From assembly GCA_009649675.1 (NCBI GenBank), contig WJPL01000001.1, positions 950,469-1,014,468 of the forward strand: a stretch of 64,000 bases of DNA, in the 5' to 3' direction. Shown piece by piece: positions 27,318-37,412 of this stretch (positions are counted from its first letter, which is position 1; each line of letters begins with the position of its first letter). The notes beneath the pieces were generated by a model. The model was given only the letters and a program-made list of their open reading frames with translations. It had not been told where the DNA came from and made no database searches. The position numbers and the translations under genes are program-made. Source of the stretch: Alphaproteobacteria bacterium HT1-32 (lineage in GTDB: Bacteria; Pseudomonadota; Alphaproteobacteria; Rhodospirillales; HT1-32).

Positions 27318-27975
27318 GACCGGTCTGTTCTGACGGACAGGGCCAGTCGGGTTCAGAAGCAGAAACCGCTGCCCAGTCTGCCGGCCCGGATGCGCTGGCT
27401 TTTTCCAGCCGTCGTGCCGCTTCTGCCGTCACAGCGTCACCGGACAGCAATGAGTCACCGCCCAGTCTGTCGACAGCATCTCCGACAACTGACAATCCCT
27501 GCATTTGTGCCATCCGGAGGTAAATCAGCCGGCCTTGTGGATCCGAAGCCTGACATCCTCCTTCGGCAAGGGTCGCAAGCATGGCCTCTGCCGTACCCCC
27601 GCTTCTTCCCACAAGGCTTTCAAGCGATGACCTGACCCAGTCACATCGCCCCTCGCCACTGACGAATTTAAGGGCCGTCGCGATATAACGCACACGGGCA
27701 ATGGCATCTTCCCTGTCGGCAGCCAGCTTGTAGAAACGCCGTGCAAGACAAAGACGGGGTTCGAGGCCGGCAAAGCCGACATGCAGATCACCTGCGATGG
27801 TCGCCGCAACCATGTCACCATCAGCGGCCCGCTGTCCGAGATTTACGGCCGCGGTCTCGTAGTCACCTTCAACAAATTCCACATATCCGCTATTGCCGGA
27901 GCGAAAGACCAGGCCAGCCGCAATCACCAGCAGCAGCAAGCCGACGATGAGGCGCGGACGGAAAAGCGCCATCAT
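27298..27975 (-). CDS. Sel1/TPR-like membrane-anchored protein
   Basis: A 225-residue protein with one N-terminal membrane segment (LIVGLLLLVIAAGLVFRSG) followed by helical repeats typical of Sel1-like domains (YETAAVNLGQRAADGDMVAA, RFYKLAADREDAIARVRYI). It lies 19 bases downstream of acs on the same strand and may be expressed from the acs promoter. Two adjacent ATG codons (27975 and 27972) follow an AGAAG box. The function is unknown, and a protein-protein interaction role is the most that can be said. Confidence 0.7.
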   Translation of the reverse strand: MMALFRPRLIVGLLLLVIAAGLVFRSGNSGYVEFVEGDYETAAVNLGQRAADGDMVAATIAGDLHVGFAGLEPRLCLARRFYKLAADREDAIARVRYIATALKFVSGEGRCDWVRSSLESLVGRSGGTAEAMLATLAEGGCQASDPQGRLIYLRMAQMQGLSVVGDAVDRLGGDSLLSGDAVTAEAARRLEKASASGPADWAAVSASEPDWPCPSEQTGPKAPSK

Positions 27976-27994
27976 CGCCGTCTTCTGCAATCGG

Positions 27995-29929
27995 TCAGCG
28001 ATTCTGACGATTGTCGACAAGATCATCGACAACCGCAGGATCAGCCAGTGTCGATGTATCGCCGAGATTGCTGAAATCGTTCTCTGCAATCTTTCGCAGG
28101 ATCCGACGCATGATCTTGCCGGAACGGGTTTTCGGCAGGCCGGGAGCCCATTGCAGCCAGTCCGGGCTGGCAATCGGGCCGATATCCTTGCGAACCCACT
28201 GCACCAGTTCCTTTTTCAGCTCGTCAGACGGTTCTTCACCGGCATTCAGGGTGACATAGGCATAGATACCCTGCCCCTTGATGTCATGCGGTGCCCCGAC
28301 CACGGCGGCTTCGGCCACTTTGGCATGCGCCACCAGCGAGCTTTCAACCTCTGCCGTACCCATGCGGTGACCGGAGACATTGATCACGTCATCGACCCGG
28401 CCGGTAATCCAGTAATAGCCATCCTTGTCACGGCGGCAGCCGTCACCGGTGAAATACTTGCCTTTGTAGGTCGAGAAATAGGTCTGCACGAAACGTTCAT
28501 GATCACCATAAACCGTGCGCATCTGACCCGGCCAGGAGGCGATCAGACAAAGGTTCCCCTCGGTCGCGCCTTCCAGCGGATTGCCGTCGGCGTCGACAAT
28601 CTGCGGCTGAACACCAAAGAACGGCAGGGTTGCCGAACCCGGCTTCAGGTCGATGGCACCGACCAGCGGGGTAATCAGAATGCCGCCGGTTTCCGTCTGC
28701 CACCAGGTATCGACAATCGGGCAGCGGGCATCACCCACCACGTTGTAATACCAGGACCAGGCTTCCGGGTTGATCGGCTCACCGACCGACCCAAGCAGGC
28801 GGATCGACTTGCGGCTGGTCTTCTTCACCGGCCCTTCACCATCACGCATCAGGGCCCGGATCGCCGTCGGTGCAGTGTAGAAGATATTGACCTGATGCTT
28901 GTCGCAGACTTCCCAGAAACGCGAGATCGAAGGATAGTTCGGCACACCCTCGAACATCAGGGTAATCGCACCATTGGCCAGCGGGCCATAGACGATATAG
29001 CTGTGGCCGGTCACCCAGCCGACATCCGCCGTGCACCAGTAAACCTCGCCTTCATGGTAATCGAAGACATATTCATGGGTCATCGATGCAAAGACCATAT
29101 AGCCGCCGGTGGTATGCAGCACACCCTTCGGCTGACCGGTAGAGCCGGAGGTATAAAGAATGAACAGCGGATCTTCTGCGTTCATTTCCTCAGCCGGGCA
29201 ATCGGTCGAAGCAGCCGCACAGACATCCGCATACCAGACATCGCGTCCGTCGACCCAGCCCGTCTTGCCGCCGGTCCGCTTGACCACAATCACACTGCTG
29301 ACCGACGGGCATGATTTCAGCGCCGCATCGGTATTGGCTTTCAGAGGAACTTTCTTGCCACCGCGCAGACCTTCATCGGCGGTGATGACCATCTTGCATT
29401 CGGAATCATTGATGCGGTTGGCCAGACTGTCCGGCGAGAAACCGCCAAAGACGATGGAATGGACCGCGCCAATCCGGGCGCAGGCCAGCATCGCGTAGGC
29501 AGCTTCCGGAATCATCGGCATGTAAATACAGACCCGGTCGCCCTTGCCGACCCCCTCTGCCTTCATCGCATTGGCAAGCCGGCAGACATGTTCGTGCAAC
29601 TGGCGATAGGTGATCTTCGCGTCGTCTTTCGGGTCATCGCCTTCCCAGATGATCGCGGTCTGGTCGCCACGGGTTTCCAGATGCCGGTCGACGCAGTTAA
29701 CACAGGCGTTCAGCGTACCGTCTTCATACCATTTGATAGAGACCGGTGCGTTAAAGTCCACATTACGGACTTTCGAATAAGGTTTGATCCAGTCGATACG
29801 CTTGCCCTGTTCTCCCCAGAAGCTGTCCGGGTCTTCCACGGACTGCTTGTACATCGCGTCATATTTCGCGCGGTCAATCAGGGCATTGGCGGCAATTTCG
29901 GGTTTTACGGGTACTAGCTCTTCAGACAT
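27995..29929 (-). CDS. acs: Acetyl-CoA synthetase
   Basis: A 644-residue AMP-forming enzyme, close to the normal 650 for the family. It activates acetate to acetyl-CoA through acetyl-AMP. Key motifs: [20 protein letters not shown] (P-loop-like ATP site), WWQTETGG (acyl-site motif), [20 protein letters not shown], and [10 protein letters not shown] near the C-terminus, which holds the catalytic Lys regulated by acetylation in other bacteria. I chose the ATG at 29929, after an AGGAAGGGG ribosome site. A strong promoter lies 75-103 bases upstream. No acetylase or deacetylase gene is adjacent. Confidence 0.96.
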   Translation of the reverse strand: MSEELVPVKPEIAANALIDRAKYDAMYKQSVEDPDSFWGEQGKRIDWIKPYSKVRNVDFNAPVSIKWYEDGTLNACVNCVDRHLETRGDQTAIIWEGDDPKDDAKITYRQLHEHVCRLANAMKAEGVGKGDRVCIYMPMIPEAAYAMLACARIGAVHSIVFGGFSPDSLANRINDSECKMVITADEGLRGGKKVPLKANTDAALKSCPSVSSVIVVKRTGGKTGWVDGRDVWYADVCAAASTDCPAEEMNAEDPLFILYTSGSTGQPKGVLHTTGGYMVFASMTHEYVFDYHEGEVYWCTADVGWVTGHSYIVYGPLANGAITLMFEGVPNYPSISRFWEVCDKHQVNIFYTAPTAIRALMRDGEGPVKKTSRKSIRLLGSVGEPINPEAWSWYYNVVGDARCPIVDTWWQTETGGILITPLVGAIDLKPGSATLPFFGVQPQIVDADGNPLEGATEGNLCLIASWPGQMRTVYGDHERFVQTYFSTYKGKYFTGDGCRRDKDGYYWITGRVDDVINVSGHRMGTAEVESSLVAHAKVAEAAVVGAPHDIKGQGIYAYVTLNAGEEPSDELKKELVQWVRKDIGPIASPDWLQWAPGLPKTRSGKIMRRILRKIAENDFSNLGDTSTLADPAVVDDLVDNRQNR

Positions 29930-30003
29930 CGGACGATCCCCTTCCTGGACGACATTATAATTTGGCATCCGGCGCACCCTCCCGAAGAACGCCGACTGTC
30001 ATT

Positions 30004-30032
30004 TTTATAGGATTTTGATGCTGTTGGGGCAA
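30004..30032 (-). promoter_or_regulatory. Sigma-70-type promoter of acs
   Basis: On the minus strand the -35 box TTGCCC (30027-30032) and the -10 box TATAAA (30004-30009) are separated by exactly 17 bases. The predicted start lies near 29997, giving a leader of about 68 bases to the acs ATG. An imperfect hairpin upstream, between about 30045 and 30085, could end transcription of the lipoprotein gene before it. Confidence 0.6.
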
Positions 30033-30090
30033 GCCGGGTCAGCCAGCTTCAGGCCAGCTGACAGGGTAATCAGCCGGCCCTGCATGAATG

Positions 30091-30678
30091 CTATTCCCGG
30101 AGGCTGATACCCTTCACGATCGATTTCGCGTCAGCGTCGCTCAGGGAGACACCTTCCGGGGCGCAATAGTAACCGGAAAGCCGCCTTGTCCCGAGACCGG
30201 CATCTGTACGACTGCCATAAAATTGCAGAAAACCGACGCAGGAAAGGTTATCGGAGGTTTTCGCAACGACATATTCGATAGCCCCGATGGGGTTGACCCC
30301 GACGCCGTCTGAAACCTGCACTGGATTTCGTTCCTTGAAATAGTGCCAGAGTTTCATGGACTCAAAGGGGGTGTGAGACTTCGTGAAATGCATGCCGCCA
30401 CTGGCCTGATACAACTGCATGCTGGCACGGGGCAGACTGCCGGAACGCGGCCCGTAATGCGCCATTGTCACCGTATGGCGCGCCCCCGTGGGGTCCCCGC
30501 TGGTAAAGCTGCGATAACCGCCTTCCAGTCCCGGCCCGTTGAAAACCAGCGGCTGTTCCGCTTCCGTTACCGCCTTGACCTCACCGCCAAGTTTTGTGGT
30601 CTGGCAGGCAGAAACAAACAGGCCGGCCGTCAGTACGGCGACAATCTTCAGGCCACCTTTGTTAAAGCTGTGGAACAT
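30091..30678 (-). CDS. Hypothetical lipoprotein
   Basis: A 195-residue exported protein. The signal peptide LKIVAVLTAGLFVSACQTT ends in a clear lipobox (VSAC), so it is predicted to be lipid-anchored. The mature part has three scattered Cys besides the lipidated one and a motif GFLQFYGSRTDAG near residue 150. No family is recognised. Its ATG overlaps the previous stop codon (TGATG) and is preceded by GGGAG, so it is translated with the DUF2927 gene. Confidence 0.7.
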   Translation of the reverse strand: MFHSFNKGGLKIVAVLTAGLFVSACQTTKLGGEVKAVTEAEQPLVFNGPGLEGGYRSFTSGDPTGARHTVTMAHYGPRSGSLPRASMQLYQASGGMHFTKSHTPFESMKLWHYFKERNPVQVSDGVGVNPIGAIEYVVAKTSDNLSCVGFLQFYGSRTDAGLGTRRLSGYYCAPEGVSLSDADAKSIVKGISLRE

Positions 30679-31364
30679 CACTCAATCTCCCTGTTGATAT
30701 ATTTCAAGGCGATGGGACGGATATCCGCCCATTTATCGCCTTCCGTAACCCCCGGATCATATAAAATCCGCAAGGCCATCAGATCCCAGTCCGTCAGCCT
30801 TACCTCATGATGCGAGGCACTCATGACAGAACGAAGCCGGTGGGAATGACCGAAAAAGCCAAAGGCATGCATCAGTTCATGATCAAGACACCAGACGGTT
30901 TCCGGGTCGCTGCGTTTGCCGATCTTGATTTCAACGGACCTGATGCGGTCTCCGCGCCGTCTGGTATGGGCATAACAGCCAGCAGCGATATTTTTCCGGA
31001 TAACGAACTCACGTTCGTCTGTGAAATTGATGATGATGTCGCCAGACCCGTCGGTCAGCGTTACATTCAGACCTGTCGCAGAGGAAATCCGGGTGACGGA
31101 CTCAGCGACGGCCTGTCTCTGGCTTTCTGACGGTGCACCCTGAATCGCCACTGTTGGCGCTGTCTGCCAGCGCCTGACCCGCCGCGTATTCAGCTGCTGT
31201 TCCGACACAAGGGATGTGTTGTCGCCGAACGTGACCTCCGTAAAGAAGGCTGTAACGCGATCCCGCGTCTGCTCGGTCGTCTGGCAGGCCGAAAGAACAG
31301 CCAGCATGGCAAGTGTCGCAAGACGACCTGATATTCGTAAAACGGGATGATTAATGACTGACAC
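30678..31364 (-). CDS. DUF2927 lipoprotein with metzincin-like motif
   Basis: About 228 residues. A signal peptide ends with the lipobox LSAC, then SVEIKIGKRSDP and HELMHAFGFFGHSHRL follow. The latter fits the HExxHxxGxxxxH zinc motif of metzincin-like peptidases and is the hallmark of DUF2927. I place the start at a GTG (31364). A TATAAT -10 box (31372-31377) sits just upstream and implies a leaderless message. A TTG at 31388 would extend the protein by 8 residues but lies upstream of that -10 box. It heads a two-gene lipoprotein operon. Confidence 0.78.
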   Translation of the reverse strand: MSVINHPVLRISGRLATLAMLAVLSACQTTEQTRDRVTAFFTEVTFGDNTSLVSEQQLNTRRVRRWQTAPTVAIQGAPSESQRQAVAESVTRISSATGLNVTLTDGSGDIIINFTDEREFVIRKNIAAGCYAHTRRRGDRIRSVEIKIGKRSDPETVWCLDHELMHAFGFFGHSHRLRSVMSASHHEVRLTDWDLMALRILYDPGVTEGDKWADIRPIALKYINREIE

Positions 31365-31478
31365 AGCTGTAATTATACGGGCGGGCAATCATTGGAAAAG
31401 CCAAAATTGATCCCTTGCGCAACTGTACGACCGACAGCTAAACCCGGTTAGTATCCGATCTCTCCAGATGGCAGACCC

Positions 31479-33641
31479 ATGACCCGATCCATTCAGTTTC
31501 TCTCCACCCTCGGCCCCGCCTCGATGAATGACCGTGTCATCCGGCGCCTGACCGGGCTTGGCGTGACGCTGTTTCGCATCAACCTGTCCCATACGACGAT
31601 GGAACAGCTGCCGGGGGCCATCGAAACCATACGGGCGTCAACAGATGTGCCGATCTGCCTCGACAGTGAAGGCGCACAGATCCGGACCGGCTGGATTGAA
31701 GCGGGCGCGGTGACACTGGCCGAGCATGCTCTGCTGACCTTCCCCCGCCTGCCCCATCCGGGCGACGCTACAGCGGTCAATCTGTATCCGCCCTATGCCA
31801 TTGACCTGCTGGTTGAAGGTGATCTGGTCAGTATCGATTTCAACTCCGTTCTGGTGCAGATCATCGAAATCAATGAGGACGGTGCCGTTGCGCGGGTGTT
31901 GCAGGGCGGACAGGTCGGCCGCAACAAGGCAATTACCGTTGAACGCCAGGTGCCGCTGCAGGCTCTCTCGGACAAGGACCGCGAAGCAGTCGCCTACGGG
32001 GTGTCGGTCGGTATTCAGGATTTTGCCCTGTCCTTCGCGCAATCCGCCGGAGACGTGGACAGCCTGCGGGCACTGACCGGCAAGGATGCCCGCATCATCT
32101 CGAAGATCGAATGCCGCGCCGGGCTGCAAAATCTCGAAGCCATCGCGATTGCCTCTGACGCCATCCTGATCGACCGGGGCGACCTGTCGCGGGAATTCCC
32201 GATTGAGCGTGTTCCCCCATTGCAGAAGAAAATCATCCGCACGGCACAGTCTGTATCGCGCCCCTGCTATGTTGCCACCAACCTGCTGGAATCGATGGTG
32301 ACCGCGATCTCCCCGACCCGCGCCGAGGTGAATGATATCTTCAATACATTGCAGGACGGCGCAGATGGTCTGGTACTGGCCGCGGAAACCGCCATCGGCG
32401 CCTATCCGATTGAATGCGCCAGCATGATTGCCCGCATGATCCGCCAGCAGGAGGAAGCAAGCCCGCCGGAAGATATCGGTGACTTCCTGCCGGTCTCCTT
32501 GCTGGCCGAACCGGTTGGCGGCAAACTGATTATTCGCGGTGACGTCACGGAAATACCGGACGGGCTGCCGTCGCTGGCTGTCGGCCTGACCGACATCATG
32601 GATTGCCGGCAGTTCACCATCGGTGCCTATTCACCGTTGCAGGGCTTCATGGATCGCGAAACGCTGGAATCAGTCATCGCTGACTACCGCCTGCCATCCG
32701 GAGACCCCTGGACCTTGCCTGTTGTCCTGCAGGCAGATCGCGAGGCCGCCCGGCAGATATCCGCCGGCAATCCGCTGGCCCTGAAGGGACCGGACGGCGA
32801 CATCCAGGCACTGATGGATGTAACCGATGTCTATGAGCCGGATCTGGACCGGTTGCTGGTCGACTGGTTCGGGACATCATCAGACAGCCATCCCGGCGTT
32901 GCACGGGTTCGCAAGGCCGGTCCGGTATTCATTGCCGGACCGGTTCGCCTGACCGCCGCCGCCAGCAGTCTGTTCCGCGATTATGCCCTGACCCCGGCAC
33001 AGACCCGGTCAATCTTCTCACACAAAGGCTGGAACCGGGTTGTCGGCTTTCATACCCGCAACGCACCGCACCGGGCGCATGAGTTTATCCAGCTCGCCGC
33101 CATGGAACAGGCCAGCGCAGACGGCCTGCTGATCAGCCCGGTGATTGGCCCGAAAAAACCCGGTGATTTCGAGGCTGATGCGGTCCTCGGCGCCTATCAG
33201 GCGGTGCTCAATGCGGGCATCTACCCGAAAGGCCGTGCCGTACTGGCAGCCTTTGCCACATGGTCGCGCTATGCCGGCCCGCGGGAGGCCGTGTTCACCG
33301 CGCTTTGCCGCCGGAACATGGGATGCAGCCATTTCATCCTGGGCCGGGACCATACAGGTGTTGGCGATTTCTATGCTCCGGATGCCAATGTCCGGCTGTT
33401 CGATCAGCTCGGTGATATCGGCATCACTCCGCTGTTCTTTGACGAAATTGCCTTCGACAGCAATCAGGGCAGCTTTGGCCCGGCCTCAGCCATTACCGAT
33501 CCCGCCTCCATCAGCGGCACCGAAGTTCGCGAACGTCTGCGCAGCGGACGCGCCCTGCCGTCCTGGTTCATGCGCACCGAAGCCCAGCAGGCCCTGTTTG
33601 AGATGATCGGTCGCGGCGAGGCGGTGTTTCATACGGAATAA
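31479..33641 (+). CDS. Pyruvate-kinase-like / ATP sulfurylase fusion protein
   Basis: A 720-residue fusion. Residues 1-335 are a pyruvate kinase core that keeps most catalytic residues: FRINLSH (Arg33, Asn35), Asp62 in LDSEGAQIRTG, Lys209 and Glu211 in IISKIE, RGDLSREFP, ATNLLESM (Thr267) and AAETAIGAYP. The C-terminal pyruvate-kinase regulatory domain is absent. Residues 345-715 form an ATP sulfurylase: GGKLI, AYSPLQGFM, the adenylylation motif RNAPHRAHEF (527-536) and GRDHTG (622-627). No stop or frameshift separates the halves. It may couple sulfate activation to nucleotide supply or signalling. The canonical PK Lys of DTKGPEIRTG is Glu here, so PK activity is uncertain. Confidence 0.9.
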   Translation: MTRSIQFLSTLGPASMNDRVIRRLTGLGVTLFRINLSHTTMEQLPGAIETIRASTDVPICLDSEGAQIRTGWIEAGAVTLAEHALLTFPRLPHPGDATAVNLYPPYAIDLLVEGDLVSIDFNSVLVQIIEINEDGAVARVLQGGQVGRNKAITVERQVPLQALSDKDREAVAYGVSVGIQDFALSFAQSAGDVDSLRALTGKDARIISKIECRAGLQNLEAIAIASDAILIDRGDLSREFPIERVPPLQKKIIRTAQSVSRPCYVATNLLESMVTAISPTRAEVNDIFNTLQDGADGLVLAAETAIGAYPIECASMIARMIRQQEEASPPEDIGDFLPVSLLAEPVGGKLIIRGDVTEIPDGLPSLAVGLTDIMDCRQFTIGAYSPLQGFMDRETLESVIADYRLPSGDPWTLPVVLQADREAARQISAGNPLALKGPDGDIQALMDVTDVYEPDLDRLLVDWFGTSSDSHPGVARVRKAGPVFIAGPVRLTAAASSLFRDYALTPAQTRSIFSHKGWNRVVGFHTRNAPHRAHEFIQLAAMEQASADGLLISPVIGPKKPGDFEADAVLGAYQAVLNAGIYPKGRAVLAAFATWSRYAGPREAVFTALCRRNMGCSHFILGRDHTGVGDFYAPDANVRLFDQLGDIGITPLFFDEIAFDSNQGSFGPASAITDPASISGTEVRERLRSGRALPSWFMRTEAQQALFEMIGRGEAVFHTE

Positions 33642-33725
33642 GACCGCCCGTCCGCCCGGATACAGACGTTGGTCTGAAAAGCCAGGCCTGATAGAACAGA
33701 TATCCAACTGAAGAACAGGATTGCC

Positions 33726-35267
33726 ATGTCCAGCGATACCACCCCGTCCGGATATGTTCTCGACACACCCTACCTGTTTGAGTTTCAGGAAGAACTGTCA
33801 CCGGTACGGCTGAATTATACGGCCCTGCTGGGCGGGTATCCGGCGGTGCCGCTTGATCGCCCGTTCCGCTATCTGGATATCGGCTGCGGTTACGGGGTAA
33901 CACTCGCGGTTCTTGCCGCAGCCTTTCCGGATGCCCGCTTCACCGGCATCGACCTGAACCCCGACCATATCCGGGAAGCGGCTGATCTGGCGAGCGATGC
34001 CGGGAACCTGCGGCTGCTCTGTGGCGGTTTCGATGATGTCGCACTGGGGCCTGACGAGCAGTTCGACTTTGTCGTCATGCATGGTCTGGTCTCCTGGCTG
34101 GATGACGGGCCCTTTGCAGCCCTGACTGACTTTCTCGACCGCCATGTGGCCCCCGGTGGTATTGTCTATGCCAGTTACAACGCCCTGCCCGGATGGTCGG
34201 CAACACAGTCGCTCCGCAGCCGTCTGCTTGCCGAGGCCGCCACAATCGACGGTAATGCCGCCGACAGGGCAATGGGGGCCATCACTGCCCTGCAACAGAT
34301 GAAATCCGCCAATATTGCGTTTTTCCGGTGCTATCCGGAGCTTGGCAATCATCTTGACCGGCTGGCTGACATGGATCCGCGCTATGTGGTTCATGAATTT
34401 CTGAATGCCTCCAACCGGGCGTTCGAAGCCGCTGATATTTTTGAACGGTTCAGCACCGCCGGGCTGACCTTCGCCGGCACCGCGACGACCTTCCTGACCT
34501 ATGTTGATCTGGCCTTCCCGCCGCTGCTTCAGGACAAGGCGCGGTCCTGCACCACCCGGACGGAACTGGAAATGCTGCGTGATTTCGTCCGCAACGAAAC
34601 CTTCCGCAAGGATGTCTTCGTGCGCGGCAGCACCCAGTTATCCGCTGATGACTGGCAGGCCGCCCTCCACGACATTCCCGTCACTGCAAGCCTCCCTGTC
34701 TCCCTGATTGAACGGGAAGTCGGGTTTGGTGAAATCGCCATTCAGTATGATGGCGAGGTATTCGATCCGGTCATCGACATCTTATCCGGCAGGGCTGCTT
34801 CACCCGCGCAACTGACCCGGCTGATTGACGGGCTGGATATCGACATGGCATCGGACGCAACCGCCTTTCTGATCGCCGGAGGGCAGTTCCATGCTGCCCT
34901 GAAACCGACAGAAGCAGTCACCGTTCCCGAACGCTGCCGGATTGTTCATGACACGACCCGGCGGCTCATTGACCGGCTGGCGATGGATGAAGGGGAGGCT
35001 CCGGTTGTTGCCCCCGAACTGGGGTCCGGCCTTCGGCTGGGTGGTTCAACGGCAATGATGCTGCGCGCCCTTGATATCGCACCAGACGCAGCTGTGGACT
35101 GGCTGATGGCAGAAATGGCCAGAACCGGACACCAGCTGGCCGGGGTTGGCGATCACGCCTTTGGTGACGCCGTGGCCCGGGAGCAACTGAATGATGCCTT
35201 TGCCGCCTTCAGGTCAGGCTGGCTGCCGAAACTGCTGGAACTGGGTGTCGTGGAAGCAGCGGACTGA
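33726..35267 (+). CDS. SAM methyltransferase with regulatory domain
   Basis: A 513-residue protein. The N-terminal class I methyltransferase domain has motif I LDIGCGYGVTLAVLA, FTGIDLNPDHI (the SAM ribose Asp) and FDFVVMHGLVSWLDDGPFAA. It is followed by a methyltransferase-regulatory region and a C-terminal winged-helix-like tail. This is the layout of PF10119-type proteins found beside polysaccharide or secondary-metabolism genes. The substrate is unknown. It starts 84 bases after the fusion gene without a clear terminator between, so co-transcription is likely. Confidence 0.8.
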   Translation: MSSDTTPSGYVLDTPYLFEFQEELSPVRLNYTALLGGYPAVPLDRPFRYLDIGCGYGVTLAVLAAAFPDARFTGIDLNPDHIREAADLASDAGNLRLLCGGFDDVALGPDEQFDFVVMHGLVSWLDDGPFAALTDFLDRHVAPGGIVYASYNALPGWSATQSLRSRLLAEAATIDGNAADRAMGAITALQQMKSANIAFFRCYPELGNHLDRLADMDPRYVVHEFLNASNRAFEAADIFERFSTAGLTFAGTATTFLTYVDLAFPPLLQDKARSCTTRTELEMLRDFVRNETFRKDVFVRGSTQLSADDWQAALHDIPVTASLPVSLIEREVGFGEIAIQYDGEVFDPVIDILSGRAASPAQLTRLIDGLDIDMASDATAFLIAGGQFHAALKPTEAVTVPERCRIVHDTTRRLIDRLAMDEGEAPVVAPELGSGLRLGGSTAMMLRALDIAPDAAVDWLMAEMARTGHQLAGVGDHAFGDAVAREQLNDAFAAFRSGWLPKLLELGVVEAAD

Positions 35268-35308
35268 AACAGGGGTTAATAACGATTTCCGGACTGCCAG
35301 ATATTGCC

Positions 35309-36157
35309 TCACTGCTCCGGTTCATGATCCAGCCTTGCGCCAATCGCCTGGATCAGATCGAGCTGCTTTGCGGTATCGGCCAGCATCTGACGGATATCGT
35401 CAGTCTGCAAGGCGGTCCGGGTGATCTCGCCGGACTCAAAATGGTCATACTTGCAGGGCAGCATCAGCCATAAAGCCTGATCGATGGCCGCGCATTTATA
35501 CCCCTCCGGAAACTTCACGGCGATGATCGAGCCGATATCCTGCATCACCCGGTCATCGGGAGGCTGACTGAGCGCAAGCCGGATCAGCACGCCCCGGAAG
35601 ACCGGCCATACCCGTTTCGTTGTATGGTCCCGGTGTTCCTTCCTGACTTCGCGGGTCAGCAGAAGTTCTGCCAGCACGAAATTCCGGCCCTGATAATCGC
35701 CGGAAATTTCATCTGACAGCGCGGCCTTGTTCCAGCCGGAATAAAGATCGTCATGCTGCAAGGGCCCGACCGGAACCCGGCCTTTTACCGCATACCGGAA
35801 CGAACCGAAAAAGCCGAGAATTGCCGGCATCAGAACCGACTTGCGGTTCTTCTCATAGGCCTTCCCGGCCAGAACAACGGCAATCCACATTCCGAAAGCT
35901 GCAATCAGCATCAAAGCTGGCAGGATATGGAAGAAATCTTCCCGAAAGCCCCCGAGAACAAGGAGCCCAAGCGCGGCCACAAACCCGGACGATAACAGTA
36001 TCGCAAAAAACCGGCGGCGACGGATGGACCGGAGCACCGTCAGACGGTGCTCCTCCAGATCCCGCAGAAGCGGTGCGATTTCTGCATCGAAATGCGCCTG
36101 AAAACCGCGTTCCCAGGAGGCATGTTCGATAAACTCAGGCTGACGGACAGCCGTCAC
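35309..36157 (-). CDS. DUF3137 membrane protein
   Basis: A 282-residue protein with two adjacent membrane segments at about residues 50-95 (FFAILLSSGFVAALGLLVLG, LMLIAAFGMWIAVVLAGKA) flanked by basic residues, then a beta-rich domain with RNFVLAELLLTREV and PVFRGVLIRLALSQP. These features match DUF3137 proteins of unknown role. The start is a GTG with GGAGG 8 bases upstream. It lies downstream of dnaJ on the same strand with a 22-base gap, so it may be co-transcribed. Confidence 0.78.
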   Translation of the reverse strand: MTAVRQPEFIEHASWERGFQAHFDAEIAPLLRDLEEHRLTVLRSIRRRRFFAILLSSGFVAALGLLVLGGFREDFFHILPALMLIAAFGMWIAVVLAGKAYEKNRKSVLMPAILGFFGSFRYAVKGRVPVGPLQHDDLYSGWNKAALSDEISGDYQGRNFVLAELLLTREVRKEHRDHTTKRVWPVFRGVLIRLALSQPPDDRVMQDIGSIIAVKFPEGYKCAAIDQALWLMLPCKYDHFESGEITRTALQTDDIRQMLADTAKQLDLIQAIGARLDHEPEQ

Positions 36158-36179
36158 GCACGCCTCCGCTCCTGCTGTG

Positions 36180-37328
36180 TCAGTCCGTCAGGTCGTCCCA
36201 GAGTTCCTTGGCCTTCGAGAAGAAGCCGCTGCTTTGCGGGCTGGCCTTGGTACCGCCGCCGGAGCTTTCGAACTTCTTGAGGATATCCCGCTGTTCATCC
36301 GACAGGTTGGTGGGTGTTTCCACCGACGCCTGAATGAACATGTCACCCCGGGCCTGCTGCCGCAGCACCGACATGCCCTTGCCACGGAGACGGAACTGTT
36401 GCCCCGTCTGGGTGCCTGCAGGAATGTTTACCTTGGCACGGCTGCCATCAATCGTCGGGACATCCACCGACCCGCCAAGCGTGGCGGTTGTCATCGGAAT
36501 CGGCACCTTGCAATAGATGTTGGCCCCGTCACGGACAAACAGGCGATGAGGCCTGATCGACAGGAAGATATAGAGATCACCTGCCTGTGCACCCCGCAAC
36601 CCGGCCTCGCCTTCCCCGGCCAGCCGGATACGTGTGCCTTCCTCGACACCTGCCGGAATATCCACGGAGAGTGAGCGTTCCTTGCGGACGCGACCGGCAC
36701 CACCACAGGAACCACAGGGATCCTTGATCACCCGTCCCTGGCCCTGACAGGCCGGGCAGGTACGTTCGATGGTGAAGAAACCCTGCTGTGCACGGACCTT
36801 GCCGGCACCGTTACAGGTGCCGCAGGTTACAGGCTGTGCGCCACCCTTGGCGCCCGTACCACTACAGGTCTCGCAGCCGACTGAGGACGGTACACTGACC
36901 GTCGCCTTCTTGCCCTTGAAGGCTTCATCCAGGGAAATTTCCAGATTGAGCCGGAGATCCGACCCGCGACCGGCACCGGCACCACGGCGTCCGCCACCGG
37001 AGAAATCACCGAACATCTCGTCAAAGATGTCGGCAAAGCCCGAGGCAAAATCAAATCCGCCGGCACCCGGACCACCCTGTCCGCCGCCACCGCCCATACC
37101 GTTTTCAAACGCAGCATGGCCATAGCGGTCATAAGCCGCCCGCCGCTGTTCGTCCTTCAGGACGTCATAGGCTTCGTTCAGTTCCTTGAATTTCTGTTCG
37201 GCTGCCTTGTCATCCGGATTACGGTCCGGATGGTATTTCATGGCCATCTTGCGGTAGGCCTTCTTCAGGTCCTCCGCACTGGCATCCTTGGCCGCGCCAA
37301 GAGTCTCGTAATAATCTTGCTTCGCCAT
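36180..37328 (-). CDS. dnaJ: Chaperone protein DnaJ
   Basis: A 382-residue full-length type I J-protein. The J domain contains the HPD motif in [10 protein letters not shown], then a Gly/Phe-rich linker ([20 protein letters not shown]). Four zinc-binding repeats follow: [24 protein letters not shown] and CGSCGGAG. The C-terminal substrate-binding domains complete it. It stimulates DnaK ATPase and delivers unfolded clients. It lies directly downstream of dnaK, separated by 84 bases that contain a strong hairpin. Confidence 0.97.
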   Translation of the reverse strand: MAKQDYYETLGAAKDASAEDLKKAYRKMAMKYHPDRNPDDKAAEQKFKELNEAYDVLKDEQRRAAYDRYGHAAFENGMGGGGGQGGPGAGGFDFASGFADIFDEMFGDFSGGGRRGAGAGRGSDLRLNLEISLDEAFKGKKATVSVPSSVGCETCSGTGAKGGAQPVTCGTCNGAGKVRAQQGFFTIERTCPACQGQGRVIKDPCGSCGGAGRVRKERSLSVDIPAGVEEGTRIRLAGEGEAGLRGAQAGDLYIFLSIRPHRLFVRDGANIYCKVPIPMTTATLGGSVDVPTIDGSRAKVNIPAGTQTGQQFRLRGKGMSVLRQQARGDMFIQASVETPTNLSDEQRDILKKFESSGGGTKASPQSSGFFSKAKELWDDLTD

Positions 37329-37352
37329 TCAGCTCCGCCCCCGATCTCGTTT

Positions 37353-37386
37353 GCTGTCCGGCACGTCAGAAAACGCGCCGGACAGC
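37353..37386 (-). terminator. Intercistronic hairpin between dnaK and dnaJ
   Basis: A perfect 10-base inverted repeat, GCTGTCCGGC and GCCGGACAGC, with a 14-base loop. No T-tract follows on the minus strand, so it is probably a partial terminator or RNA-stability element that lowers dnaJ relative to dnaK rather than a full terminator. Confidence 0.5.
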
Positions 37387-37412
37387 GTTTGTTCGAGTTA
37401 TACGATTCGGCG

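Noticed and set aside
27893-29314. 473-residue plus-strand frame opposite acs
   Set aside because: Antisense shadow of a clear acetyl-CoA synthetase; no ribosome site or domain.
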